Assembly (NCBI GenBank): GCA_025266875.1
Contig: JALLLT010000043.1
Span: 62,001-126,000, forward strand
Origin: Fennellomyces sp. T-0311
Taxonomy: Eukaryota > Mucoromycota > Mucoromycetes > Mucorales > Lichtheimiaceae
DNA: 64,000 nt
Reading direction: 5' to 3'
A program made the translations under genes and the position numbers. This document shows, in pieces, positions 25,700-37,862 of this stretch. The notes beneath the pieces are model-generated. The model saw only the letters and a program-made list of their open reading frames with translations. It ran no database searches and was not told the DNA's origin. Every line of letters starts with the position of its first letter. Position 1 is the first letter of the stretch.

Positions 25700-26400
25700 T
25701 CAACAGTTGTATTGCAGAAGCCTAATTAACTCGACGACGCCCTTGTCGTGAGTACGTATTGACAACTTTCGAGTAAAAGTAAGCATCTAATTGATTCGGA
25801 AGCTATAGCCATCATTTTGATCCATCACATTATGTGCAGGATTTGGTACGCTCTACGAAAGATCTCATACACTATTTCATTGCGGACATGATGGATGGGT
25901 ACATTGAATACGTTTGAAATACACGTACAGTCAAGTACTGGAGAAGTGAGCGATGGATGAATGATAATTCAAGGATATGTGCTTTATACGAACTACTGTT
26001 CACAATACAAGGATCGCTCGTCAAATCACAGACAAAACATGGATCCTCTCAGCATACAGTAATTTTGGATTGAGATATATTTAGAGCGAAACATAAAAGT
26101 AGATGCATTTTACTGTAATGTAGTAAGTTGGGAGAAAAGTTGCTTTAATGTACAGATTGGCCATGATAATATTTTGGAGAAGAAATATGCACTTTGTTGA
26201 CCTAAACAGCAAGAAGTAAGAAATGTTGCTTTGGCCCGTAAATAAGAGGTCTCGATCGTTATGTGTGTCAAATGGTAATCTTGTGCGCTTGACCTATACA
26301 TATACAGTCATCAATAAGAAGACATACGACTTGAAGCCGAAATTACCGATAGAAGAACAGTCTGGACCGTAGCCTATAGGCGTGTGTATATGCTGGGACC
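25700..26400. other. Unassigned spacer
   Basis: No recognisable coding or transposon signal. Confidence 0.35.
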
Positions 26401-26449
26401 ACATCAACAACTCTACCTTACTGCATCACAGGAATATCCTCAGGCCACA

Positions 26450-28600
26450 ACGTCTCAGACATGTCCCTACGACCCATCAAGGATGTGGAACAAGGTACGA
26501 CCAGGGGTGCGGATTCAACAAAAAGCTCCTCCGGCCCATTAGGCTTCTTCACAGCAATTGTTCAGGCGAGTGTTCGCTGGAACCATGCAGAAAGAGGTGC
26601 CACCTCAGGCGAGCCGAGAGGTCCTCTCCCTCAGACAAACGAACAAAAAAAGGAAGAATTAGAACAACCCGTGAGAAACACTCGAGTGCTTTTACCTGAT
26701 TGTCGCAATGGAAGCACGGCCTTGGAAGCTGGAACGTCTTCCATGTCTGGCTTGCCGTGCACTTCAAGTTTTCGGGGGGCTCGCTGGGCCACCACTTCAG
26801 CCAGTCCGAAGACCACTTCCATGATGACCAGAACGGGAGGGACCGGTTTGCAAGCGCGCATATATGACCGCGCTCTCACACGGCATGCCGCAAGCAGGGA
26901 CGTGGTGTGCACTGTCCATGACTACTCGCCGGGCCGAATTTTCGTAGTGGAAGCAGAGCCACTGGTTGAACAGACGGGCATGGTAGAACGGTTGAAGCAA
27001 CCAAGGCAAACGCTGAAGAAGTTGACAGGGCCAGGCTGCCTCAGGTCACAACGTTACAGCAAATCCTAGCCATTTGCCTGTTGAGAGAGCAAAGCGGAAG
27101 AGGTACGACCAGGGGTCCACAACTGAGCCTATATTGTTCAACTGGCGATCCGAAGATCACTCTGAGAAAGCAAAGCACGGCCCTCCGTGTGTGCGCCATT
27201 AGGCTCACCCCGTGTCAACTTCGCAGCGCTGTCCCCGAAAGAACTCTATGTTAGTAGTTATACCTGACACCATTGGGGGTTATGGGAAACACTCCTGCGC
27301 AAAGAAATGGAGTGAGCAATTGGAAACAACTACGAAGAAAGGGTGCTGAATTACTTACGGAATGGCCACAACAAGCGGTGCCAACTCCTGCCACAATGAG
27401 TCTGGTAACAATGCTCACGGGGCAATAAAACATTTTTGCCAAGCAAAAAAGCGGACGATCAGCAAGAGGTTGCAGAGAAAAGACACGATTATTTACCTGG
27501 TCGACAAAATGAAGGCGCTGGAAACAAGAGTTGACACGACTGCAGTAGGCGCGCGCAGGATTTTGAAATTCCGCCGGGATTTCAAAGCTGCTGCAGTGCA
27601 GTATCATCGTCTGGCAAGTCCTTGAAGCTGATTGATGGATGGATATAAGAACGAAGTTGACTGGGGATCTTTCATGAACAACTTATCTCGCCTTGTGTTT
27701 GAACCTGAGAGACAACGACATCCTTGGGCGGTGATGGACTGGGAGGAAAACAGGCAGAGCAAACACAGCTTGATAGGTCACAATGCTGCGCCAGGCCACA
27801 ATGTTCTCAAACACATCCATCGGTCCAAGACAGTGGATGAGGTATGACCTACCCGCAGCGACCTTTCAGTGTGTTACTCTACCATGACGGAGAAAGAACA
27901 CTATGAAAAGAAATAACTTAGAAAGACCCGAAGGAACCCGCTGGTGACTTTTACCTGACTGATGCAGTGGAAGAGATGGATGCTATGATGCTGTCCGTCA
28001 GTAGCTAACCTCCAGAATCGGCCAACAAAGTCCACAATTCTCAGGGGCCGTGCTAGGATACCATGTCTGCCAGTCCGAAGACCAGCTCCATGGCAGCCGT
28101 CAGGGAGGGAATCGATCGAATGTCAAAGCAAACATACATGGACATCACCTTATGGGACCGCACAACCAGCCGGAAGCGCTTCGTAGTTACGGTGCCTACC
28201 ATGCTAGGCTCGGAAACCGTACTAGCCAAGGACAAGACTCTTCTCATGGACTCAAGTTAATCATGAAAAGATGCATCACTAGCGGGTGGGATGTCCAGCG
28301 AGTCGCGATGCAAGCACGCGTTACTGTGACAAGCCCGTGAGATCCACCAAAGAGTGGGAGAACCGCAAAGACCAGGGATGAATGGAGCTTGACAGGAACA
28401 GAAATGAGCGATTGCTTGCAGTAAACGGCGCAGACTTACTTACCAAAGAGAAACACAGAGATCAGGTCAAAACCAGGAAGACCAAAATGAGGGAAACCAG
28501 AATCAAAGGAAGCCTGACAAAAAACAAACAAAGGATCGATTAGAGGAAACTGTGCCTGTTTGACTTACGTGCAATGGACCAAGTGTAGAGCTCGCGAGAA
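26450..28600 (-). other. Diverged duplicated segment with many minus-strand splice-donor words
   Basis: Two related segments, about 26,640-27,000 and 27,890-28,250, share TTTTACCTGA followed by TG-GAAG words and CAGTCCGAAGACCA, at an offset of about 1.25 kb. On the minus strand, donor-like words (GTAAG or GTAAAA after a plausible exon end) appear near 26,692, 27,354, 27,494, 27,956, 28,436 and 28,563. A plus-strand frame of 202 codons (26,461-27,069) has low-complexity composition and no motif. A decayed multi-exon gene or a spliced non-coding transcript on the minus strand is possible; I cannot assign a product. Confidence 0.3.
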
Positions 28601-28639
28601 GATTGACTCGCCCAAAACAGTGGCTTCTGTTATTTAAGC

Positions 28640-28850
28640 CTGCCTCAATTTAACATGACGCCCTTTCATTGGTTGATCTCACCAACACTGCAAAGAACGA
28701 GCGAAGGAAGGCCAAGACGTGTAAAGTGCCTGGAAGGAGTCCTCGTACGACTTTGGCGGTTCCGCTCTTTGTCGTCATGCCGACCGAAGTTCGTCCAACG
28801 ACGCACAGACATCCTGTTTCAGACAAGATCACGTCTCCGCTTCAAGTGAC
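28640..28850 (-). repeat. Inverted 0.2-kb repeat, copy 1 (promoter-like)
   Basis: On the minus strand this contains GTCTGAAACAGGATGTCTGT and then TCGGTCGGCAT, also present on the plus strand at 29,945-30,000. A TTAAATAA word follows on the minus strand near 28,635, then candidate splice sites, so it may be a shared upstream region of two divergent transcription units. Confidence 0.5.
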
Positions 28851-29924
28851 TTTCGGTGTTTGCCGTAGCTGGTATGGCAGATGAAAAATCAAGCAACAGC
28901 TACTTCGTAGCTTTGGGATCGAATACTACCTGAAACTGTGGTGCAATTCTGTCGTAGCCACCATTCAAGCGGATAGATGCGGCTCTCAACTTTCTCTCGA
29001 TCAATAGCAAGTTTTTGTGCAGAGGTTAAGAAGTCGCACGAAACTTAGATGCGACCTAAGCATCTAAGCTCAGAGTTGACGGGAGCGATAATAAGGGCTA
29101 ATCGAACCTGAATCAAGAGAAAAACTGATATTTTGGTTACCATTAACGTTCACTGTGCATTCCAGCAAAGGCATAATCAAGGCATGGGGCCTGGTTTTTA
29201 GTTGATACAGATTTTATCAGATATTGTGATTTGATCCTACTCTTCTCACTGTCTGGAATCACAAAAGGTATATAGATTGAATAACGGCAGGCTTATTTTC
29301 TAAGACTGTTCAATACATGTATATGCCGCCATGCTTTTAGATCAGTCAATGTAACCCTATTCCTAAAATTTGGCGTAATCACGTACAGAAAAGTATAATA
29401 ATAACGTACTACTAAGCGATTCATTGACGTAATATAAGATATTGAAGGATAATGGAGAAGATAAAAAGCATTGATACCCTTGAAATCTCTCCTTATTGGG
29501 TTCGCACCCAAGATCGTAGAACATCTATCACTCACACTGCAGCTGCATTTCGGCTTTGACTTGTGTATCAACGACTTGTTACATTTTCATCGCCATCCAT
29601 CTTGATTATGCCTTTTTTTGTACGTATTCGTGGAAAATATGGAATGTACCAGATGCTAAACAAGGTACCTTCCCATGACCCAGAGCCAATGTAGGGTCCT
29701 CTGTGCTTCCATCTATACTTTGAGCGAGGAAGATACCTTGACGGTGAGCTTTATCTAACCTAATGTGCTAGTGGCCGCGTTAGTGCACCAATAAGAAAAT
29801 GTAGAGCTACGTTACCTCTTTCAGCGATGGCCGTGGAAAAAAAAGGCAAATTTCAAGCAGGCCAAAGGAAGCTTTCGAAGCAATTGTTCCTTGGAAGCAC
29901 CTGCGATGAGGTACACATAAAGCT

Positions 29925-30130
29925 GTTTGAAGCGGCGACAGATGGTCATGTCTGAAACAGGATGTCTGTGCGTCCTTGCACAGATTTCCGTCGGCATTAC
30001 GATAATTAATGGAACTGAAGCAGCCGTTCACAAATACTTCTCCACCAGGTTGCCCACTGCTAATCACACGCGATCAACGAATGGGCGGCATTTCAAAGTG
30101 CGAGTGTCAATATTTACTGCGCCTTCGTGT
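29925..30130 (+). repeat. Inverted 0.2-kb repeat, copy 2
   Basis: Plus-strand counterpart of 28,640-28,850. The best conserved part is GTCTGAAACAGGATGTCTGT, with similarity fading to about 30,080. No intact gene follows. Confidence 0.5.
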
Positions 30131-32040
30131 CCGAGGTTTGTCAACTTCTACCCTTTCATTAATTAATGAAGGTGAGTCAATCCCACCCAGTTTAGTCTAA
30201 AAAGATCCTCGTGTCCATATCAAAGAATCTGTCTGATCACCACATTGCTCTTTTTAGGTTCTCACAATTCAGATTTTGGCCTTCTTGGTGGGTCAATCGC
30301 ATATTGTTTAAGCGTGTGCCGTGTTAACATGCTTAGGAATGTTCTTTATACTGACGCTTCCTATATTCCCGTTTCTTTTTTCAAGGCACCGTAATCCAAA
30401 CGTTGGTTCCATTGGTAAGTCATGCTTTAGTTCAAACAAATGTTCGTTATACTCATTCTTCCTACATTCCCGGGTTAGTTTTGTCCCCACTCCTCCATAT
30501 GCTACCGTGGAGTGTGCCGCCTTGTGTGGCAGAGATACCGTAGAGTGCGGTATGGGCACCGTAGAGTTTGTCGCCTAGAGCGGCAGAGTACACCGTGCAT
30601 AGGGTACAGTCACCCGCAAGGGTGGAGTTTTTTTTATAGGTACGGTCCGGGTACCTGCGATCTTGTCCATGGAGTGAATAAGGTAAAAACAATCACCAGT
30701 TTTCTTCTTATATTACTAACTATTCTTCTTTATGGGCGAGGCTCGATCAGCGGACACGTCCGCTGGTGCAGCCTGCCTCACAAACACGTATGAGCCGCCG
30801 GTGTGGAAAGTTCCGCAATTGGTGGCCTCAGCCATTAGCCATATGCCTTCGTTTAGTGTTGGCGTAAGGATAGGTCAAGCGTGTGAGATGAAATAACTTG
30901 ACGCTATTTGTGCGTTTAAGTAACATATTTAAACCTTTTCTTTCTTCGTTCTCCTTTAGCTTAGTTTCGCGTAATAAAAGTGCCCTTTGTAATTATTAGA
31001 TAATTTAGAAGTGCGAGAGCTTGGACATACATATATATGTTCGTAAGACCATGCTTTGGCTGAACATTGTTCGTTTAATGCTTTCGCGCTTTCGTCCACA
31101 AAAGTCTTTGATATGCCTCTTCAAACGTTGTGAACAAGATCTGTATATGTATTTATTTCATAGAGATCCTCCACCGACTCGTAGGTAACATTGGTAAAAC
31201 AAGTGAAGCATATATAGCTCTCGTAACCGAAGCAAGTATCTATTATGTACCTGGCGTGTAAGGTAAACTGAACAGTGCTGCCAGTAGATAGTATGAAGGC
31301 CGGCAGTACTGTTCCCGGCTATGTAACAGGATTTAATAATACGATACATAGCATGCATTGGCGTTTTTACTGGATGACAAGCAGTAGATACATCACCAAT
31401 GGATGTTCGAAAGAGGCTGCGTGATGCAGTTGACGTGGATTTACGGGCTGCCAGGCTCGATTCTATGTAGCGTGTCCATAAAATGCAAAATATCCTGTGC
31501 TCATTAATGTGCTGGCAGCACTGCATAATACCCAGGGCATTCACACAAAAAAGCATAACAGAGAGGTTTCTTTTCTAGCCATGCTCTGCAAACTACCCGC
31601 GCTTTCCTCTTCTCCACGCCAGCGTTCAACGTTTTCAGCAAAAAGTAACAGGTCCATTGGTCAATCTCGCGCATTGTTGAGCTGATTGTATTGAAGTCGT
31701 AGCTGATTGTGCCTTTTTTCCGTGTTCATTGCAGATGCTTCGCGTTTACCTTGCACACCATGAATCACATGTTTCTTCCACTTCCCAAACCAGCCCATTA
31801 CCATAGTTTTCAAATAAACCAGCTTTTTTTATTAGTTATTTTTACTGCTAAAGTACACTCACATGTTATTTATTTTTCTGGTATATAACCCACCTCCAAC
31901 TTTTGCAGGAACGTTCTCAGAGTCGTCATTATGCTAATTCCAGTCGCAGATTGGCTAATGGAGCAGCGATCTTGGCCATAAAGCCATTTTTTCGCGTATT
32001 TGCAGCACGGTATCAATTTTGAAAACCCGTCCTAGGCAAA
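30130..32040. other. Spacer with short degenerate repeats
   Basis: At 30,503-30,600 the word ACCGTAGAGT or ACCGTGGAGT occurs three times with GYGGCAGAG between, a small degenerate array. The rest has no supported gene. Confidence 0.4.
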
Positions 32041-32041
32041 G

Positions 32042-32121
32042 AGTCGGTTATAGCTCAGATGGCAGCGCGCCGCACTACTACCCGGTGGGGCGCGTGTTCG
32101 AATCTGAGCCAATGACCGACT
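32042..32121 (+). ncRNA. tRNA-like Pol III element (tRNA pseudogene or SINE head)
   Basis: The A-box-like TAGCTCAGATGG (32,051-32,062) and B-box-like GTTCGAATC (32,096-32,104) are spaced as in a tRNA. The ends AGTCGGTTA and TGACCGACT can form a 9-bp acceptor-like stem. The middle folds into a long hairpin (GCGCCGCAC with GTGGGGCGC, one mismatch), but the T-stem does not pair, so a functional tRNA is unlikely. A run of nine T at 32,159-32,167 could end Pol III transcription. A tRNA-derived SINE or dead tRNA fits best. Confidence 0.4.
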
Positions 32122-33169
32122 GGCTCCTGTGGGTAGCAGGAGGGTGGTGGTGGGCAACTTTTTTTTTATCTAGAATTCTTGTTAATTCTTTTTCCATGAC
32201 AAGTGCTTTACCTTTACGCAATACGACAAGCGTCCACGTATGGTCCAGAAAAAGAAGAGTGCCATTTGGGTCATTTTTGGCCTTGGGGCTTGTAATTTAT
32301 TCATCTGCCAGACAGCACTTCAATCTACTTCAGCAAACGATATTCTTGGCCAGCAGTTGTCCACTAAAGATATATAAACTTCCTGTCAGCAACTAGGTCG
32401 ACACACTGAAAGTCATCTGGCTTTCGGAAAAATACATACGTAAGCATTGGTGCAAGATGGCGCAGATGGTGCGGATGAGCACAAGCGCAGCCTCAATCAG
32501 AGTAAAGTATTTGTGGCGGTATCGTCTGCATCGCTTGTGCGTTCAAAAAACGGCTACTGTTGCATGAAAAGAGCTTTGTTGCGAAGGTAACAGTGTGTCC
32601 CAAAGAAAAACATTTTGTTGGAAAGAAAATCGCCTGTTGCCTAGCAACCCCGGTCGAAAAATTTGTTGCCGAGCTGGTCCAATCATTGCGGCGCAGTTTG
32701 AGACTGATGCAGGTACTTGGTGACACAACTCATTGACAACCGCACGTTCACCGTTCCTTTTGTCTTTCGTATGAACGTATGCCGAAGAGGATTGACGCAG
32801 ACATACCACTCTGTTTTCTATTTTACAAGTTAAGTGTCATCTACGGTGGATCTGTTAACCAATTGCAATTGGTAATAGTTTTTCACAATGGTAATTATAT
32901 TACGCAAGACCAAGACGATGATAGGCTAGTTGTGGGCACTGAAAACGTCATTAAAACAATAGGACGGGCTAAAACAAAAGTGCGTAACTTATTGATAAAA
33001 GAATAACAACTGGGTGTCTTTCTCCCATCGGATACTACACTGGATCAGCCTATAAAACGGGAAGGATGGCAACGCCCACCTTTTACGAAAGACTGGATGA
33101 TTCCGAATGCCAACCGGGCAGTCAAGGGCGGGTAAAAAGTACAAAATGATTGGACTACGACGGGTTCCA

Positions 33170-34434
33170 TGCCTGTTCGAGATGGATACAAGAGAAGAAA
33201 AATTATACATATGGGTCTATCTATATCAGTAGTGGATTCAAGGTATAGGATTGACATCAAACTTCTTGAAAATGCGATCAAGTTTACACACAGCAGCGAG
33301 ATCACCATTTCGTGTTCAGTTAATAGGCGGTATGGTGCCAAGGTTCTCGCTACTAACAAAAGTTTCCGTTCTTAATCGGAGAAATTGATACCGATATTGG
33401 TATAAGCGAAGAGCAGCGAAAAGGCCCTCTTTGTTCCTTTCCCTCAAGCGGATTGGTACTACCACTTAAGCTCGAATCATGCATTTAAAAAAAGAATAAT
33501 AACATCTTACAGTTATAGGCGAAAATATGGAAGGGCAGGACTAGGCCTTTCGATCTGTTTGCAAATTGTCCAGCTCATGCCAAGAACCATCGATGTATTT
33601 AGCGCTCCAGCCGCAGAATCATACTTCCATTTTTCGATCTGCACGTCTCTGTATCCGAAAAAGCCGAGGAGCGAAAATTGTGGCTAATGAACTACTACAA
33701 TCTTTAAAGCATGCCCGTATCCTCGCTGCTGACAAACATGCATCTACTGTTGCTAAGGTTCGTAAGCTATTGCCAGGAGTTGCTGTTGATGGTATATGCA
33801 CAGTGAATGAATTGCTTTCCCATCGAGCAGCCGATTATCCCATTATCATTGCTAGATTATTCTTTACACACGATCCGGAAGTAAAGTGCTAACCACAAAG
33901 TCAGCACCATTTCATAGCAACCCGCGACGTGCAATTGTTCGGATCGTCGTGCCGCTCCACCGTATATCGTTTATACGGACATTGGTGGCTATGCTAACCA
34001 GGCATCGGTTGGCTCTCCAGATACCGCTTGATCATCTACACCGGCACATCATAGCTTTGATGAAATACGAATAAACTATTTACAGATGATGAAAGGGATT
34101 TCTCACGTACAATACACATACTTGCTGCTGAAGATAAGTAGAGTAGTTATAGTGCAGCCACGGCAAAAATGCAAACTTTTATGTTTTACAGATAATCCGA
34201 TATCGCTATTTAAAATGGAATTTGGCAGTGATTACGGTTTTGGCGCATCGAAAATAGTATTGTTATATCGAATTATCCTTATAAAAATACCGTTATATGA
34301 AGCGGCCGCTGTAGTACGATGGAGTGGAGGCATCCAAACGTATTCATGCAATAGAAAAAGAAAACAAAAACATGACTGCTGATATTCCGGATAGCGCTCG
34401 AGAAACTATTATGAACGCGAGCATGGACGGGTAA
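33170..34434 (+). pseudogene. Hybrid histidine kinase pseudogene
   Basis: Domains appear in the expected order but in shifted frames. The HATPase N-box LLENAIKFT is near 33,262-33,290, the G1-box-like DTDIGISEEQRK near 33,385-33,423, and the G2-box-like GLGLSICLQIVQLM near 33,540-33,580. A degenerate receiver follows (ILAADKHASTVAKVRKLLPG, about 33,720-33,890). A second receiver begins ILAAEDK near 34,115-34,135 and ends YDGVEASKRI ... MTADIPD ... NASMDG at 34,315-34,431. MITE copy 3 (34,189-34,311) sits inside this second receiver. Stops and frameshifts disrupt the rest, and the histidine-bearing dimerisation domain and sensor are not visible. Intact homologues are two-component phosphorelay kinases. 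Confidence 0.75.
34189..34311. mobile_element. pogo-like MITE, family A, copy 3
   Basis: The right end is intact (reverse complement CAGCGGCCGCTTCATATAAC) and followed by TA at 34,312. The left end is degenerate (CAGATAATCCGATATCGC) but is also preceded by TA. It is shorter than the 154-172-bp relatives, so probably internally deleted. It interrupts the second receiver domain of the histidine kinase pseudogene. Confidence 0.65.
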
Positions 34435-34624
34435 TACATATGTAAAGGTGAACTACCTTGCAGATGAACATTGATGGTACATATTCGGTCCAGAGACATT
34501 ACGAAGCCAACGACTCTAAAGCTACTTGCACAGGTACTATGTAGCTGCTGCCTAACCTAGAGATGAGTGCCTGCTTGTTAATCTCTTACCTATAATAGCA
34601 TACCTTATGTTATTAATAATGTTA

Positions 34625-37497
34625 CTGTTTACAAGTGGTTAAGTGATACCCAAGGTAGCTGCATCTGCGTACTGGATCCTGAAACCACTGACATTATCAA
34701 CGGGATTAACAGAAGAATGCGTACAATGACTGCAATAGTCCAATTCAATTATAAGGAAGCCAACTTACACTGCAGCCACCTCTTGTAAATGTCTGCTGAG
34801 GGTGGAATCAACAAAGATCGAGAGTGACACATGACTGGGTACGAAAGGAGAGTTTGTGTCATTTTTCCATATGAAGACCATCCTTGATTTCATCGATGCT
34901 CGAGATACTGGAACGGTCCGAGTCCAGAGCTTATGCAGTGACTTGAAAGGATCCTTTGTAGGTGTCGTGCGTTCTTTAGTCAATCAGGGAAACTGTTTAA
35001 GACTATGCATAATGGAAGATGGCGATGGGCAAATGTCCCCAAGAAGCTTGATTACACAAGCGAACAATGACTCGACAGCCTCAAGTTAATATGACAAGAA
35101 AGTGGAATGGCTTCCAGTTTATTCGGGATAGAGTAAGCATGGATATATCGAGCGGTATTTGCGGTGGACTTCTTTCAGGTTCAATCGCGAAGCCATGGCA
35201 AGATAGAAGGTATTGTTTGCAAGAAATATTTGATCGTTTGGCTCCTGCCTCGCCACCCCTCCCAGGCAACATCGATTCGTTCCTCAAGTCAAAAGTAAGC
35301 ATTTGATCTATTCTTCCCATTCCCGTCATACTTGCCTTTAGGTTTCTTGTCTGCCGCCTCGCCACCGTTCCCAGGTAACATCGATTCGCTCCTCAAGTCA
35401 AAAGTAAGCACTTGATCCACTCCTCTCACTCCATCGCACTTGCCTTTAGGTTTCTGGTCTCCTGTCCCGTCTCACCCCAGATTCATCGGATTGTTTGCCG
35501 TATGTCAAAGTGAGCACTTGTTTGATCCACCCCATCCTTTCCTTCCATATTTACCTTCCAATTTCTTCCGTTCCATCCAGCATCACGCCCAGGATTTGAT
35601 GATTTTGCTTGGCATTTCAAAGTGAGCGCTTGCTTCATTCACCAAGTTCTTCGTACCTTGCTACCCACGATCGTATTGCTAGTGACAGTGTTCCCGGTGT
35701 CTTGCCTTTCGATCCTTCGTTTCTAGCGCCGCATACACTTGCCCGTCGATTTAAGCCCTAACATCAAACATCAGGTCAGAGGGGGGTATAATACTTCTCT
35801 CGATAGACTGGATCGTTGTGCGCGTCGTTCGTAAACAAAACAAAGAGGATATAGTAAAAGTCATTGTTCGCTCATAGAACGGCCCAACCATCCGACCATA
35901 GCCATTCTAATCACTCGGGCCACGCCATTGCTACGACGGAAGGCATAGGCCTGTCACGTTCGCAGCGGGAATGCGGCCCTGTTGTAATGGTTGTAGAAGA
36001 AAAAGCGGTGGCCACCCAGTGTACCAGGAAGCCGTGAATCCCAGCACACCACGAAAGAAACTCTGCCAGCGGCTGGAAGTTGAGTGGGTTTGTTTAACTG
36101 TGTTGACAGAGGTTGGCAAGCCATTCAACGTGTCAACAGAGGTTTGAAAGTCGACCAGCATGTGCAGCTCTCAATCGCATGAGTTGCCTCCCGGTGTGGA
36201 ACAATGAGGGTGTCAGCAACCAGCTACACGCGTGATTACCGTGGTCGGCGACACCAACACCACCTTCGCCTCCCCTACATTGCCCGTACCGAATGAACGA
36301 AGTTCGCAGATCGTGACCAGTATAGATTCGCACCGAGTGAGTAAAACCGACGGCAGCACTAATGGCTGGCCCTTTGAGTAATACCCGGTCCGTACGGGCT
36401 TCCTTTTTCACGTCCACTTGGCGTATGGCTAATGCCCCTCAGACATTAACCGCCCAACGGGTTAGGGGAAAGTGAGAGAAAGAAGATCAACGAACGAAAA
36501 ATCACCGCCCGCCCCTCCCTTTTATTTCACAGCGCGCCTCAGTGACAACTCCAAAGTAACCGTGGCAGCCCAACTACACCAGTGCTAGATAATAAAAGCC
36601 AGTGTTGCGTAATTTAAAAGCACTGCCGATTGAGTTCCTGACATGAATGTTGAAACTGAATTAACCGTCAATCAAGACCAACATGGCAGCAGCCCTCATG
36701 TCCGTTGCACAAGCATATTATGCAACCCTGCAAATTCTGCTCTTCCTTGGAATAGAGTCTAGGCGAGGAATAGTTTGCCTCCTTCAAAATGTCTCCTACA
36801 AGTAGTGTACTTTTCTCAGGTTTACATACCATGGAGATCCAAGCAGGTAATCGATACGTAGCTTTGGACTGTACTGGTTTTGCACAAAGTCAAAAAAAGG
36901 AGCGACATATAGCGTATGTAAAACTGAAGTAGACCAATCCAATCCATTATACGTGAATATTTCACATTAAAAGTTTAGAAGACACTATGCGTCACACAGA
37001 TGTACACCAGAGTTTCTACCAAAACATGCAAGGGCGCATAGCTGACGGTATGTGTGTGTATCAAAAAACTGGTCCGCTATAATATAGCCAGTATTGCACG
37101 GTAAGCGACCATGAAACAAACTTTACGTTTTGCGTATGCATTGTCGATAGTTTATTGACAAAGGGCGCATAGTGAAGAGCGGGTGGATCATGTGCACATT
37201 CTCCAAAGTTCAAAGCTAAAGAAAGGAGTATTTGAGTGTGCATACATCCTGATTATCTATCGTCGAGCATACACCTTGGAGTTGCTTTATTTGAGGCAAG
37301 AAGTATTAACCTCGGTAACCATCAGAAAAGTAGTTGAAAAGAGTTTTTTATTCAGAATAATATGTATTGGATTCTCTATTACTACTCCTCTTGTGCTTGG
37401 ACGAAAGGTGATCCTCTGGATGATGTATTGCGCCGAAAGCTACTCCTTGGTTACCGGGAACTCGAACTCGCTTGAACGAGCGTGCTAGTACACTAAA
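34625..37497 (-). repeat. Right arm of giant inverted repeat
   Basis: Reverse complement of 19,745-22,525. It carries one additional ~109-bp unit (about 35,330-35,440) within a local array whose units share CTCAAGTCAAAAGTAAGCA and TTGCCTTTAGGTTTCT. Identity looks very high from about 34,650 to 37,350 and lower outside. With the left arm it bounds a loop of about 12.1 kb. Confidence 0.9.
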
Positions 37498-37688
37498 TGG
37501 GGCATGCCTGAACCCGAAATTACAAGGGCCCGAATTAAGGTGGCCCGCCCGAAAAATGTCAAAAAGCACGATGCGCATAACGTTTTAAAACAAGTTTCTT
37601 TTTATCACCACATAGCACATTGATCGACAGCACACGTTTTCCACATGGCTCTATTTTACCACAAGACCCAATTTTGCTTTTTCCGGTA

Positions 37689-37860
37689 CAGTGGCCGCTT
37701 TATATAACGATACTTTATATAACGATAATTCGATATAACGATACAATTCTCGATGCACCAAAACGGTAATCACTGCCAAATCCCATTTTATATAACGATA
37801 TTTTGATATAGCGATAAAGTTTGGGCTGCATCATCATATCGTTATATAAAGCGACCACTG
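37689..37860. mobile_element. pogo-like MITE, family A, copy 4 (best preserved)
   Basis: A 172-bp element with ends CAGTGGCCGCTTTATATAAC and (reverse complement) CAGTGGTCGCTTTATATAAC, flanked by TA on both sides (37,687-37,688; 37,861-37,862). The interior alternates CGATATAACGATA-type palindromes with the family core GATGCACCAAAACGGTAATC. No coding capacity. Confidence 0.85.
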
Positions 37861-37862
37861 TA

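Noticed and set aside
26461..27069. 202-codon plus-strand gene
   Set aside because: Low-complexity composition, no motif, and minus-strand frames and splice words in the same interval. It looks like a chance frame in GC-richer DNA.
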